This document shows, piece after piece, positions 10,325 to 20,815 of a stretch of DNA of 64,000 nt. The translations under genes were made by a program, and so were the position numbers. Source of the DNA: Lactuca virosa (taxonomy: Eukaryota; Streptophyta; Magnoliopsida; Asterales; Asteraceae); contig CAKMRJ010000001.1 of NCBI GenBank assembly GCA_928212115.1, positions 188,132,414-188,196,413 of the forward strand, in the 5' to 3' direction. Position 1 is the stretch's first letter, and each line of letters begins with the position of its first letter. The notes beneath the pieces were generated by a model. It saw only the letters and a program-made list of their open reading frames with translations. It made no database searches and had not been told where the DNA came from.

Positions 10325-12068
10325 TGTAACACTCGTGTTCCATACTAGTTTAGCTTTATATGTTTAGGGGCTAAAGATGGAGTTTTGACAAAAAAAACTC
10401 TATGCTACGGCGTGGAGCAAGGATGCCCACAGCATGGCATCAAAGGAAAGCACGGGTGTTTTATTGGGCCACCACAGCGTGGCTAGGGGTTTCCACGATG
10501 TGGAAACTATTCTGGCCCAATCCCATGATTTTTTAGGGTTCCCTTCGTATTTAAACTTCTCTAAATCATTTCCAGGGTTCATTGCTAGCCTCCAACACTC
10601 GTTTACCTCATAGAAACCCTATCCTTAATTCCCTTGGTTATTTGTGACTTTTGGGAGCATTTGTTAGCTTGGAGAAGAAGAGGAGAAGGAGAAGAAGGTG
10701 CTCTACTGGTGGATCTTGCAAGGAAACCACATCACCAACATCTCACATTGCTTCTGGACCTCTTTATGTGTTAAAGGCTCAAACTTTATGGCTTGAAGTG
10801 GTTAGATCCAAGATTTCGTACCATGTTCTTCATGTTTATGCAAGTTTCAAAGGAAGGAACACATAAATTTGGTAACTTTATGACACTCCTAGGTCCCATG
10901 AACAACATACATTATAGATTTAGACTTTGGTTGGGGTTCTTGACCTTGCATGAGTTTTTGGGCATTTTTAGCTCATTTTGACCTAAAATGGATTCTAAAC
11001 ATGCATTGGACGGCCATGTCTATAAATATTCCATCTTTATGGTATAGGGTATTAGAAACTCTTCTGAGTGGTTTGGTTAAGGAATTTTTTAGATTAACGG
11101 CTTAATGGTTAAGACCTTATTGAACTTAAATTTATTTGGACGTAAGGCTTGAGATCTTGATCTCTTTTGGTGTCTTAATGGATAAAGTTGGAAACTTTAT
11201 CCATCTAGACCATATAATAGACCAAATCTGAGTTTTGTAACTCTTGGAATTGAAGGAAACGACTTAATCCTTTAAGTTGTTGGAGACCCAAATCCCACGG
11301 TATGGCCATAGGTCACGACGACATGACGACTAGGAATTATCAATATATGGGTGCCACGACGTGGCGGTTAACTAAAGCCAACGTTGATCGTTAACTTTTG
11401 ACCCGGGTTGACTTTTGGTCAAGATGGATGGATTTAGTGTGTAGACTTAGGATGGGCCTTATATGTAGTGATAGGAGTGTTGTAGCATCGGTTGTGAGGC
11501 CTTGAGTTATGGTTTGGCTGATTAATGAGTCACGTAAGTCTTCTCACTGTACTTATGGTTCGAAGGCACCACTGTCGGTCCACTGGATTATGTTATGTAG
11601 GATGCTAACTGTCTTTGTGACTCTTTCATGCATGATTGGGTTTAAAGACACCCCAAGGTTGAGGCCACTATTGCATGTTCGGGTTGATACATACCCCAGG
11701 GATGGGCCCATGATTGTATATTGGATTGGAATATAACCTAGGGTTGGGCCCATGATTTTATGTTGGGTTGGAATATATCTTAGGGTTTGACCCACTGATT
11801 AGTATGGCATGTGGTATTTTAGGGAACTCGCTAAGATTTGTGTTTACGATTTTGTGGTTTAAACATTTTTCGGTACTTCCAGTTTCAAAAGGAAGAGCCT
11901 GGCTTGATCACAATGCATTCCCTGGAGATTTATTATGCGATGATTGTTTTATGATTTTACTCGGATGTTTTGAGAATACTTTTACTCCAATCGTCTTTTG
12001 TGATGATGAATGAATGGTTTTCACCTATTTAAAATGAAAATTTTACTCGGTATTTTTAGGGTGTTACA
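10325..12068 (+). repeat. E4 5' LTR (1744 bp)
   Basis: Starts TGTAACACTCGTG and ends GGGTGTTACA, with a perfect 8-bp terminal inverted repeat (TGTAACAC/GTGTTACA). The primer site follows after 3 bases. A 42-bp tandem array lies inside at about 11635-11805. Related to the E3 LTR fragment. ORFs inside it (for example the Arg-rich one at 10651) are not conserved and are not called. Confidence 0.8.
11635..11805 (+). repeat. 42-bp tandem repeat, about four units
   Basis: Successive units share GGGTTGGAATATA, CCTAGGGTTGGGCCCATG and a T-rich end. The middle two units are the most alike and the outer two more diverged. Located in the 3' half of the E4 LTR, roughly where E3 has its unrelated 32-bp array. 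Confidence 0.7.
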
Positions 12069-12071
12069 TTT

Positions 12072-12083
12072 TGGTATCAAAAC
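12072..12083 (+). promoter_or_regulatory. E4 primer-binding site
   Basis: TGGTATCAAAAC matches the initiator-Met tRNA primer site at 10 of 12 positions and lies 3 bases after the LTR end, the usual place for it. Confidence 0.7.
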
Positions 12084-13578
12084 CTTGGTTTGAGGGATTC
12101 GGGCATACTCTCAGGTGTGGATGATCTCAAACTGAGGAATTGATAAACTTATTGAAAAAAAGGTTTTCTACAAATATTTCTACAAAAAAGGGGTGAGATG
12201 CGTGCAATTAGCCGAGCTCAAGTAAGTATTTCCCAAAATACCCATACATGTGTTATGCTTATTGTTTTTGTATGAATATGTTATAATTTCATGCTAGATT
12301 AGGGCTAACGATCTGCTTAGGATTGCATGACAGAATTCTAGGAGAGATGCTTTTATATGTCAGATGATTGAGCTTTTGGAACAACATGCTAGTATGGATT
12401 TCAGATTTGGATAAAATGGCCTGGTTTGTGATGATTTGTAGCCTATGGGGAATTGGATGATATGATAGATTTGGAATCTATATTTGTGGAATTTATTGCT
12501 AAGTGTATGCTTTAAAAATTTTATACAATTAGGATCATATAGCCCTAGAATGACTGATTTAGCCTTATTTCTTGTACCTCGAGTTGAGTCATTTATTCGA
12601 TATTCTATTTGATCCTATATTGTGTATAATTTGCATGAATAAGGCAACCAACAGTTAGAGTGGAAGTTCCTAGCATTGTAGTAGCAAGTGGGTTTGGGAT
12701 GTCCTTTGATTCTTTTGTGGGTTTTGATTGTTAGTGCATTGATGTTGCTTGCTTTGTGCTTTGTGGGACTCTTGTTGATGTGAGTTTACTACTAAGTGAA
12801 TACGTTAAGATATATGCTGCAAAGGTTAAATAATTTTATGTTAGTTGATTTGGCCCTGTTGCGCATCTCTCGTCTGAGTCTAATCATTGTAGGATTGAGT
12901 CTTTTAGTTGAAGGATTATCTAAGTTTTGTTGCATGAAATTGTATTCATGAAGTATTTAACTGACATAAGTGTGAGTTCTTCGGTAACTGATGACAATGT
13001 TAGGTGGGGATCCGATTAGAGCCTAGGAAGTGCCTTAGAGGAATGGGTGTGATGTTTAACAATAAGTATTCATTTTAGATTGGGTATATATTGTTGGATC
13101 AGGCGGTTCTGAACTTGATTTGTTACTTAGAGGATCTAAAACGATTCTTGAGGAAAGTACGAATAGCCGTGAAAGGTAGTATTAGGCCCGTACCACTGAA
13201 AGCGAAAAATCTGTACTCGAATCAAGGAAAATTTTGGGATTCTAAGGAGCAGGCTGGGGTTAGATAGCATGGTTTGGCACCATGATTCATTGCAATGAGT
13301 TCACGTTTTATTCGGTTTATCGATTATGGTTGTTAGGGCTAACGATGGGTCTGGTGATTTCTTGGGCCTCAGTGTCCATGCTAGTTTGGGTTGAATGGTT
13401 CATACCTAGGTGAGTTATTTGATTTTGAGGTCTCTAGGGCCTTGATCAAGGTGGTGCCAGTTGAGTCGCGGGACTCTAGAGGGAAGCGATCGTGATGATC
13501 GACTTGAGGACTGCAGCCGGAGGCTAAGTGATTGGAAGATGGATGGGGACGTCACTATCTACGATGGGGGTTATGTTC
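12084..13578 (+). other. E4 internal sequence, left part
   Basis: Non-coding. The first 150 bp are homologous to the E3 leader (the ACCTTGGTTTGAGGGATTC block). It carries the E4 copy of the leader stem-loop at 13156-13217. No gag follows at the expected distance. It ends at the E5 insertion site TGTTC. Confidence 0.6.
13156..13217 (+). ncRNA. Leader stem-loop, E4 copy
   Basis: AGTACGAAT (13156-13164) faces ATCTGTACT (13209-13217): seven Watson-Crick pairs, one G-T pair and one mismatch, around a 44-nt loop. Same position class and loop length as the E3 copy. The loop shares GAAAGGTAGTA and a GGCCCGTAC block with the other two. Confidence 0.45.
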
Positions 13579-14540
13579 TGTGACACCCCCAAACCAGGAT
13601 GGCGGAAACGTCTGGGGCTGGATGACTTTCATGTATTTTATCATAACATAATGAATAATAGTGATCAAAGCAAACACAACCATCATAAATATAATTGAAA
13701 AAGTTACATTGTTGTAAGAGTTGCATGTTTCAAAATCAATTACAATATGATGATAAAAAGATTTTTCTGACGCCTTAGTGTCCTATCCTTAAAAGCATGT
13801 AGTTACCTGTTTTAGTGATTCCCTAAGAATATAAGTAGTTTTGAAAAGTGTCAACAATTAAGTTGGTGTTGTCCATAAGAGTTTGTATAAAGAATTGTAA
13901 GCCTTTCCTTGTAAAATGATAGTGTTTGTTTCTAGAAAATCCAATATTTTTCCTTAAAATGAGTTGTAGTCTTAGAAACCCCCAAGACCGAAATGTACAA
14001 GTATTTCCATACTTAAAATTTCTAATATGCAGTTTTAATTTATATAAAACCGTTTGAATGTATGTTTCCCCGTAAAGTAAATGAATCGTTGTTTCCCCAT
14101 GTGAGTTATTATAACAGTTCTAAAGACATAGATGGCCTGTTACGACGTTCTTCAGCCGTCGGAATGTTAGACATTTGTCACTCCAGACCAGTCGGTATAG
14201 CTATTGCAAGCAGGTGCGGGATTGTCAGTCCCGTATAGATCTATACACAAGTATCACGCTCTCTTACGGGAGATTATGATTATAATACATGAATTTTTTA
14301 GGTACACTGATAGATATGATGAAGACTTTGACTCACAAAAATTGATTCAACGAGTTTACGTTTTGTTGTAATGAAAACCTTCGTTTGTGTAATTATCACT
14401 TTTCCATGATAATAAAATAGTATAAAATAATTATATATAGATATCTTTATATAATTATCCACTTTGCTGAACATGTTACAATAGCGTTAATGATCCATAA
14501 ACTATACTTATATAGTTTGTTATAATATTTGATCTGTGTA

Positions 14541-14613
<73 letters not shown>

Positions 14614-15815
14614 GCTAGCATGCTTAGATATTCATAAATAACAAGTGTTTTACATCTAGCACAAATAACTGAATCCTTAGTATGAAAATGTCTATTTTCT
14701 AGTTTTTGACTTTTAACGTCACAAACGGAAAATAGTGAAATATAGTTATCTAAAACTTACTTTTACCTTTTTGTGATTTTTAGGTCAAGTTAATTTTGTA
14801 TTTTTTAAATTACATATTTTTTTGTCAAAACCCATAAAAATGGTATCATAACCTAGTTATGGCCATTTTTGTTAGAAAACTCATTTTTGCGTAAAATGAT
14901 AGATTTTGAAGTTTTCTTTTTGTAGAAGTAAATCTTTGGTATTTTTCACTAGTTTCAAACCATATGTCGAAAATAAAATCTTTTGTTTTATAACCCACAA
15001 AAATGGTGTAATAACTTGATTATAATCATTTTTTCTAAAAAAAGTCATATTATGCTCATAAAAACCATAGTTTTTATAGTTTTGAGTTTATATCTTTTTC
15101 ATAAGAACATATAGCATGTTTATACTTGTTTTTCATAGTTTATATCTTTTTCATAGTTTTGTATTCATAACAACTTGTATATTTTTACAAGTTTACTTGT
15201 ATTCTCCCCCTAAAACTTAGAAATCTCGAAAAATGAAGGGGTATGAACTCACCTTATGTGTGTTTTCTTGATGAATGAAAGGTTGTAGATGGAAAGTTTC
15301 AAGTCAAGAACACTTGAAGAACACTTTGAAGATTTGAAGATCATATGAATAGTAACACATGATAATATGTGTAAATGGATTGAAACTAGTATATAAGTGT
15401 GTAGAATCACTAGATCATGAGGAAGTACTTACCAAAATCAAGAATCACTTGGAAGAAAATGATGATGACGGAGGCACTCTCGGCCCAAGTAAGATGAGGG
15501 AGGGGGAAGGGGGTGGGGGTGGGTAGGGTGGGAATGCATGGATAAGTGTGGGAGATTTGACTTGTTGGAATGGAGGGGACCAAGTTGTCTCATTTTTGGG
15601 TTCCATAACCCTAAAAGTCAAACTAGCCATTTCTTTTATAAAAATCTAGGCATTTTTATAAAAGAGTGAGATTTTTATAAAAATGATATGTTTTTAATAA
15701 AAAGTATGGTATAAAGTATGTATAAATATTTAATTTGAATTATAAAAATTCAAATTATTATTACGAACATTGTTATCAAATAATAATACATTACATGAAT
15801 AGTTAGGTAGAATTT
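13579..15815 (-). repeat. E5 3' LTR, outer part
   Basis: Left end TGTGACACCCCCAAACC. From about 14945 it aligns with the other E5 LTR at 54885-56238. It contains a TA/GA microsatellite (14543-14613) and ends at the E6 insertion site AATTT (15811-15815). With the inner part (21257-21641) the whole LTR is about 2.6 kb. Confidence 0.8.
14543..14613. repeat. (TA)n-(GA)n compound microsatellite
   Basis: About 25 TA units (14543-14592) followed directly by about 10 GA units. Lies in the E5 LTR. Confidence 0.95.
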
Positions 15816-16232
15816 TGTTTGGTCAAAAATATGGTTTATAGTTTACTTTTCGAGGAAAATATATTTTTATGACTAGGACCCTAAACAACTTGGTGTTTAC
15901 GGACGTATACGTGTTTACGGTTGTGTTTACGATCGTGAACAGGTTTACGGCCGTAAACCCATTCACGGCCCATGTCTACTATATATAGGGTGAGGAGTGC
16001 ATGTGTGAGGAAAGTAAAACATAGAAGAGAGAGCATATTGTAGAGAGAGAAAATCAGAGAGAAGAGATGAGTTTAGTGTGTGTGAATCTTATATCTGGAT
16101 CTTAATTCATATCAATTCATACAAGATTCATCATCTTCTTCTTTTCCTTCTTCTTCATTAGATCTGGCGTCATCCGTTTGATCGGGATTCCGTACCATCA
16201 AACGGATCTGATTGATACAAAAGCAGATTGGA
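15816..16232 (+). repeat. E6 5' LTR
   Basis: Aligns with the 3' LTR from TGTTTGGTC to GCAGATTGG. The last bases of the family LTR (GGACTTACA) and a recognisable primer-binding site are missing; in their place is a sequence forming a perfect 11-bp hairpin (16210-16220 with 16233-16243). Palindromic TTTACGGCCGTAAA-type motifs at about 15895-15965 precede the TATA box TATATATAG (15980-15988). Confidence 0.85.
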
Positions 16233-17112
16233 TTGTATCAATCATTTTTGTCAGATCTGGAGCTTATTTGATCTTATTTTTGAAGGATTTCTACGTTTTT
16301 GGATAGATCTTGCCAAAATAGGGGGGTTTGTTCTTCGCGTTTTTGATAAAAACAAGTTTTTGATCGAGTTTTGGAGCAAAAAGAGGTGAAAAACGATGTT
16401 TTTTACGTAATCTGCGAAGTGTTTACGGCCTTTGAAGATCATCAGAGTTTACGGCCTCGGAGTTTGCGGCCGGAGTTTACGGCCTCGGAGTTTATAGTCC
16501 GAGGTTTACGGTCAGCCTCGCACGTGTACGGCTCGATGTACGGCCAGCAGCTCCAGTACGTGTCCGGCCATCTTCGCGCACGTGCTCGTCCTCGCTTCGC
16601 TTCTTGCTCGTCCTCGTATCGCACCAGCCTCGGTCTCGCATTCGCAGCTTCGTCCTCGCAGCGTGCTTCCATTAAAAAAAATAGTAATCCAAATTGAGGG
16701 TGCCGGGGATCGAACCCGGGTCTCCTCCCAACTCACCCAACGCTTCTTCCAACTCATCTAGGTTGCTAGATGGAGTACTCCTTCCGAATTTAATTCATAA
16801 AGCGTCCCTGTCGGTTCCAACATTCACATTTTTAACACTTTTAACCCCAAAATCAATTTCCTTTTAATTTTAAATTCCATTGTCAACCCAAAATTTTAGT
16901 TTTTAATTTTTGACTTTTTACTTAAAATTTTGATTTTGACTTTTAAAGTTTAACCTTTGACTTTAAACTTTGACTTTCTCGTTTAACCTTCAAATTTTCA
17001 AATTTAGCTTTTCGGTTTGACTTTTAAGTTTGACTTTTTAAGTTTGACTTTTTAAATTTGACTTTTAAGGTTGACTTTTGAGTTTTTACTCAAAGGGCAT
17101 ATTTTTAAAATA
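16233..17112 (+). other. E6 5' leader
   Basis: From 16420 to 16670 it is rich in TTTACGGCC-type repeats and CpG-rich GTCCTCGC strings, unlike the AT-rich surroundings. The antisense tRNA-like unit follows (16674-16780). From 16830 to 17090 the sequence is dominated by TTGACTTTTAA-like simple repeats. ORFs on both strands at 16371-16757 come from this biased composition and are not called. Confidence 0.6.
16674..16780 (-). other. Antisense tRNA-like Pol III unit in E6
   Basis: The reverse strand carries an A-box-like TAGATGAGTTGG, then GGGTTCGATCCC (B box) inside a perfect T-arm (5-bp CCGGG/CCCGG stem with 7-nt loop TTCGATC), and then a run of eight T (16681-16674), the usual Pol III stop. 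Acceptor and anticodon stems do not pair, so this is not a working tRNA gene. The equivalent unit in E13 (62083-62180) is also antisense to the element and also ends in a T run. Confidence 0.6.
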
Positions 17113-18590
17113 ATGAGTTGATCAAACACCAAAGTCAATGAAATTTCTTGTTCTCAAACATGCATTGATAATGTTAAAAATTTACTTAAGCATATCGAAT
17201 TATTACGCAGAGAGAACGAGGACCTAAAATACGAAGGATATCAACTCAGGAAAGGTCAAAAACCCTTAAAAGCACAATTAGAAACCAAAACAAAAGATTT
17301 TAGAAAACTTCAAGAAGAATACAGTAATAAGTGTGCAAACTACAGATTTTTGACAGAACAACTTGCTGAGTTAACTGCTGAACTTGACGCATTAAAACAT
17401 AAGTTTGAAAATGCGGATTTTAATAGTAGAAAATTGGATGTGTCGAGTGAAGTAGTTGCGACAATGATGGAAAATAGTTTGAGATTTAAAAATAATCAAT
17501 CAAAGGGTTTAAGGTATGATAAAGTACCTCCTCCTTTTAATCACACCTATCAGTATAACCCTTTGAACAAAGAGGAAATGGACAGAGAGCCACATCTCAA
17601 ATATGGATTTGTGTCAGGAGGTAGTATTAATGTTGAGAGTACTAATGTTTATACTTCTTATGCAGATCAACCACTAAGTCATTGCAAGCAAGCTGCTGAA
17701 GAGAGTGTGTTTGATAATAAGATTGTTTCAAAGTCTGGTGACTTAAAGTTTTTCGATATATTTGATGATATTTTGTATAATTCTGCCGTGGATGTGCCAG
17801 AAAGTGTTGAGTTGAACGATTCTAATGCTTCTACTTCTTGTGCAGGTAAAGTAACGGAGATGAGAACAAGGAGAAAACTGTTGTGCAAACCAATGTCTCC
17901 TTGAACTCTGAATATGTTGCTTCGAACTCAGTTGCTTCTAATCAACATGCTGTTGAGAAGTACAGGCCACCAAAACAAGCGAAACAGAGTGCTTGCTGTA
18001 ATTGTGCTTGTAGGAACAATAGGAGACAAGGCATGGTTACGCTACCAGGGGCAGGAAGAAACAACTTACCAGTGAAGAAAAAGACTTGCTTTCACTGTGG
18101 AACACCTGGACACATTGCCAGAAATTGTCCAAATCGCGCATACGTTCTCTACTATGCACAAGGATGACAGAACGTGCAAAGAGGGAGATTTTCCAAAAGA
18201 AACCCCTCAAGGTCACGTTCAGACAATGGCGACTGGAACGCGCAAAAGGCCAAGAAATCAACTTCCAAGGGCAAGAAGGGAATGCCAGCCAAGAAGTCCA
18301 ATCTAAGAGATGCTCCAACGAAACCAAGACCGGTTAGGTCAAAGTCATCTCGACGATCGGGTTCAAGTTCGAAATCAAGTATCGAGGTACCCATCGGATC
18401 GAAAAAGAAATGGGTTAAACCCAACTACAGATGGGTACCAAAGATTCAATCTCCCAAATCACGCAATGACTCTAATATTTCTTCATCTTCTGTTTGTGAT
18501 AAACAGGATATGTCATGGGAGAGAGTACCGTGAAAAGATGACAAAGGTCAACCCAGTTTCAAAATGGACTGGGTTCCAAAGAGAAACTAA
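17113..18590 (+). pseudogene. E6 Sirevirus-type gag (coiled coil + zinc knuckle), broken
   Basis: The ATG at 17113 matches the intact start of the E13 copy at 61740 (reverse), but the third codon here is TGA. The first ~110 residues are heptad-rich (HIELLRRENEDLKYEGYQ, then LTEQLAELTAELDALK), a coiled coil. An acidic middle part follows (KVPPPFNH near 17525), then a cluster CCNCAC near 17995 and a zinc knuckle CFHCGTPGHIARNC (about 18088-18130). A basic Arg/Ser/Lys tail ends at MSWERVP near 18520. The N-terminal capsid core seen in E9 gag is absent. Frameshifts lie near 17860 and 18160-18170. Such a protein would bind RNA or a helper particle. Confidence 0.75.
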
Positions 18591-18599
18591 TCCCGCTCT

Positions 18600-18720
18600 G
18601 TGTCGGAGCAGCTATGGTGGCATATCATCAGACTTCGGTTTGTTGATAGTGGCTGTTCCAGGCACATGATAGGAGGCATCTCTCAACTGTACAACACCTA
18701 GAACTTTGTTTGAGAGTATG
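18600..18720 (+). pseudogene. E6 protease remnant
   Basis: VDSGCSRHM (DSG at 18645) is the copia aspartic-protease active-site motif. It is followed by the GGISQLYNT segment, a stop, EYVSFAGKE, and then non-coding sequence. Everything of pol beyond this is missing, and E13 breaks off at the same place with the same TGA after NFV. The deletion therefore predates both copies. Confidence 0.7.
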
Positions 18721-19343
18721 TGTCCTTTGCAGGAAAGGAAGAAAGGAAGGGATCACTCATGGGTTTTGTGCTTAACGATGTGAAGAATTTTTGGATCTGT
18801 TTTGAGATTATGCGTGCTGTTCTCAGACCTTATGGATGCAAATTCAATCGGTGACTTACGGTTTGAGTTTTCTTCTCTATACTCTTGAGTTTATCTTACA
18901 CTATTCGTTTTGAAGACAATCTTTTATTTCTTATAGTTTTTCGTTAGTAGATATTATTGGGAAGTGATATGAAGTATAGTGCTAAAGGGCAATTTATGAT
19001 GCGTGTAATGCACTAAAGCCGAATTGTCTAAACTCTGTATTCAATGTGCTGGTAGGCACAAAGGATTCAAAAGGACTAGACATTGATTGACCATCAAAGG
19101 ACTAGATAATATAGACTTAGATAGTTTCATTTGGACTGGCCATATAACGCTCGGGTAGATTGAGCAGTGAGATAAACACGGGAACCCACGAGATACACTA
19201 ATTTAATACGCATCTAGAACTGTGGCTTAACTCTTCCTTGATGTACAGACTTATGTCCTTAATTCTGATTCTGATTGGACGACCGGGGGGTTTTGATAAA
19301 GTAGGTCTGTAGGAAATTATTTTCTTGCTTTCTATCTTTCAGT

Positions 19344-19399
19344 CATATGTTGCTTCCTCTGCGTGATTGGAAGAGATCCGACCTGGATTGCAACATATG
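19344..19399 (+). ncRNA. Stem-loop 1 of E6 array
   Basis: CATATGTTGC (19344-19353) pairs with GCAACATATG (19390-19399), 10 bp. An inner 5-bp stem TTGGA/TCCGA has loop AGAGA. The E13 equivalent at 59480-59535 keeps the C-G closing pair. Confidence 0.6.
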
Positions 19400-19452
19400 C
19401 AACTCTAATTCTACGCACCTCCTTATATATGAAATGCTTTCTATCTGTTAGC

Positions 19453-19506
19453 CATATGTTGTCCCCTCTGAGTGATCGGATGATCCGACCTGGGACACAA
19501 CATATG
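19453..19506 (+). ncRNA. Stem-loop 2 of E6 array
   Basis: CATATGTTGT (19453-19462) pairs with ACAACATATG (19497-19506); the innermost pair is T-A instead of C-G in stem-loop 1. The inner stem is TCGGA/TCCGA, where stem-loop 1 has a T-G pair. A CCC/GGG helix adds to the outer stem. E13 equivalent: 59372-59426. Confidence 0.6.
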
Positions 19507-19543
19507 CAACATTCTACCTCTCAATCTGAATGTCTCTGTTAGT

Positions 19544-19599
19544 CATATGTTGTTCCCTTTGTGTGATTGGAAGACATCCGAGCTGGGATACAACATATG
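19544..19599 (+). ncRNA. Stem-loop 3 of E6 array
   Basis: CATATGTTGT (19544-19553) pairs with ACAACATATG (19590-19599), followed inside by TCCC/GGGA. The inner stem TTGGA/TCCGA has loop AGACA. E13 equivalent: 59279-59334, in which the inner T-G pair has become T-A. Confidence 0.6.
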
Positions 19600-20070
19600 C
19601 ACTTCTATATCTGACTTCTTTCTTAATGATTGAATACTCACCTAAAGTAAGGAGTTCTTTGGAAGTTCTTTGATTACCGGGGTATATCGGGAAGTGGGAA
19701 ACATGTTCTAGTGCAACTAAAATTGAATCATTTAGAGGTTGTCTATACATTTCGCTGCTTAATTTAAGTGGACAACAATATCCTTGGTCGTCGTCAGCTA
19801 AATGTCCACTTAGGAATATATATCACAATGACTTGTCACTTATAATCTGTCCAAATTGTCAACATCCTTTGTGTTTAAGTGGACCACAATACCGGTGATT
19901 GACCAGATCTAGACATGTAGGCGTATGCTGATAAACGATATTGGATTCCTTGACAACTTTGATCCCAAATATTTTTGTTTTTGTTAAATTTGTTCATAGT
20001 CTTCCTCTATGCACAAATTTCGGACGAGAATTAAAAAAAACTGAAAAATAAAAAAAAAAACAAAAAATTA

Positions 20071-20172
20071 AAAATCCAAAAATAGTGTTATTTCTGTTTT
20101 ATTTTTTGTTCAAGAAAATCAAAAATCCAAAAATAGTGTTATTTCTGTTTTATTTTTTGTTCAAGAAAAACA
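20071..20172 (+). repeat. 51-bp direct duplication, low complexity
   Basis: Two near-identical units beginning AAAATCCAAAAATAGTGTT (20071 and 20122) inside an A/T homopolymer-rich part of E6. Confidence 0.85.
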
Positions 20173-20761
20173 AAATTCCAAAAATATTTTTTGTTTCTTT
20201 TTTATTTTAAAAAAAAAAAAAAAAATCCAAAAATATTGTACGCTAAGTTTTCTTTTAGTTTTGTTTTGTCTTGAAAAGTGAATTCAGATGTAGATGAGAC
20301 TCATGGAGACTGAATCGAAAATTTCCAAGCCAAGGCTTCATCCGCGATCATCGAAGAATTCTCATTCGAAGGAGCAAGAAATGAAGATTATTCTTCCAAC
20401 ATTCAATCTTTCAACCCCAGAAGCAAGGTCAAGCTGTAATTGAAGATTATGTGACAGATTGCATTGAAGCCTCCTCAATCAATTTGCTGCTATCTTGTAC
20501 CTGCTGAAGTGATCCAGAAGTTTCGTTCTCTATTCTCTTTGAAGATTCTCAAGCTGAAAGCGAATTTTTCAAGAATCTTTTCAAGAAGCCTCCTCACCCA
20601 ATGTACGTTTAATGTCAATTTTTGAAGAAATGCCCAATTGCTCAAGATCAAGTCATTCATTGAAGATTCATCAAGTTCATCTTGAAGCTGTGAAGAATTT
20701 GAAAATTAATGCTGAAGCCAAGCTCCCAATGAAGATTGACAAGAAAAGCCAGCTACTTTTT

Positions 20762-20814
20762 AGGGGGAGTTTGTTGGGTCAATTAGAAAAGAAAGCTATA
20801 AACCAAGGGGGAGA
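20762..20814 (+). promoter_or_regulatory. Duplicated polypurine tract of E6
   Basis: The tract next to the LTR is AAGGGGGAGA (20805-20814). A second, AGGGGGAG (20762-20769), is also followed by TGTTGGGTC (20772-20780), the same bases that start the LTR, 44 bp upstream. E13 has the same pair (58116-58126 and 58161-58170, reverse). Multiple polypurine tracts are a reported Sirevirus trait. Confidence 0.7.
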
Positions 20815-20815
20815 T

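Larger units (their letters stand above)
18721..20804 (+). other. E6 3' non-coding region
   Basis: Two kilobases without coding signal. It holds three tandem stem-loops (19344-19599), a further 10-bp inverted repeat (TAAGTGGACA 19765-19774 with TGTCCACTTA 19803-19812), a homopolymer-rich part with a 51-bp direct duplication (20071-20121, 20122-20172), and a purine-rich stretch before the LTR. The E13 counterpart is 58127-60190 in reverse. Confidence 0.65.

Noticed and set aside
10651..10866. Arg-rich ORF (EKKRRRRRRCS)
   Set aside because: It lies inside the E4 LTR, has no homologue in the E3 LTR, and comes from a GAAGGAGAAG-type purine run.
8850..13578. A very large palindrome centred near 10325
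   Set aside because: The arms are two related but diverged elements (E3 and E4) in opposite orientation, with different LTR lengths and arrays.
16371..16757. Overlapping ORFs on both strands, rich in Arg, Ser and Ala
   Set aside because: They result from CpG-rich repeats in the E6 leader and are not kept in E13.
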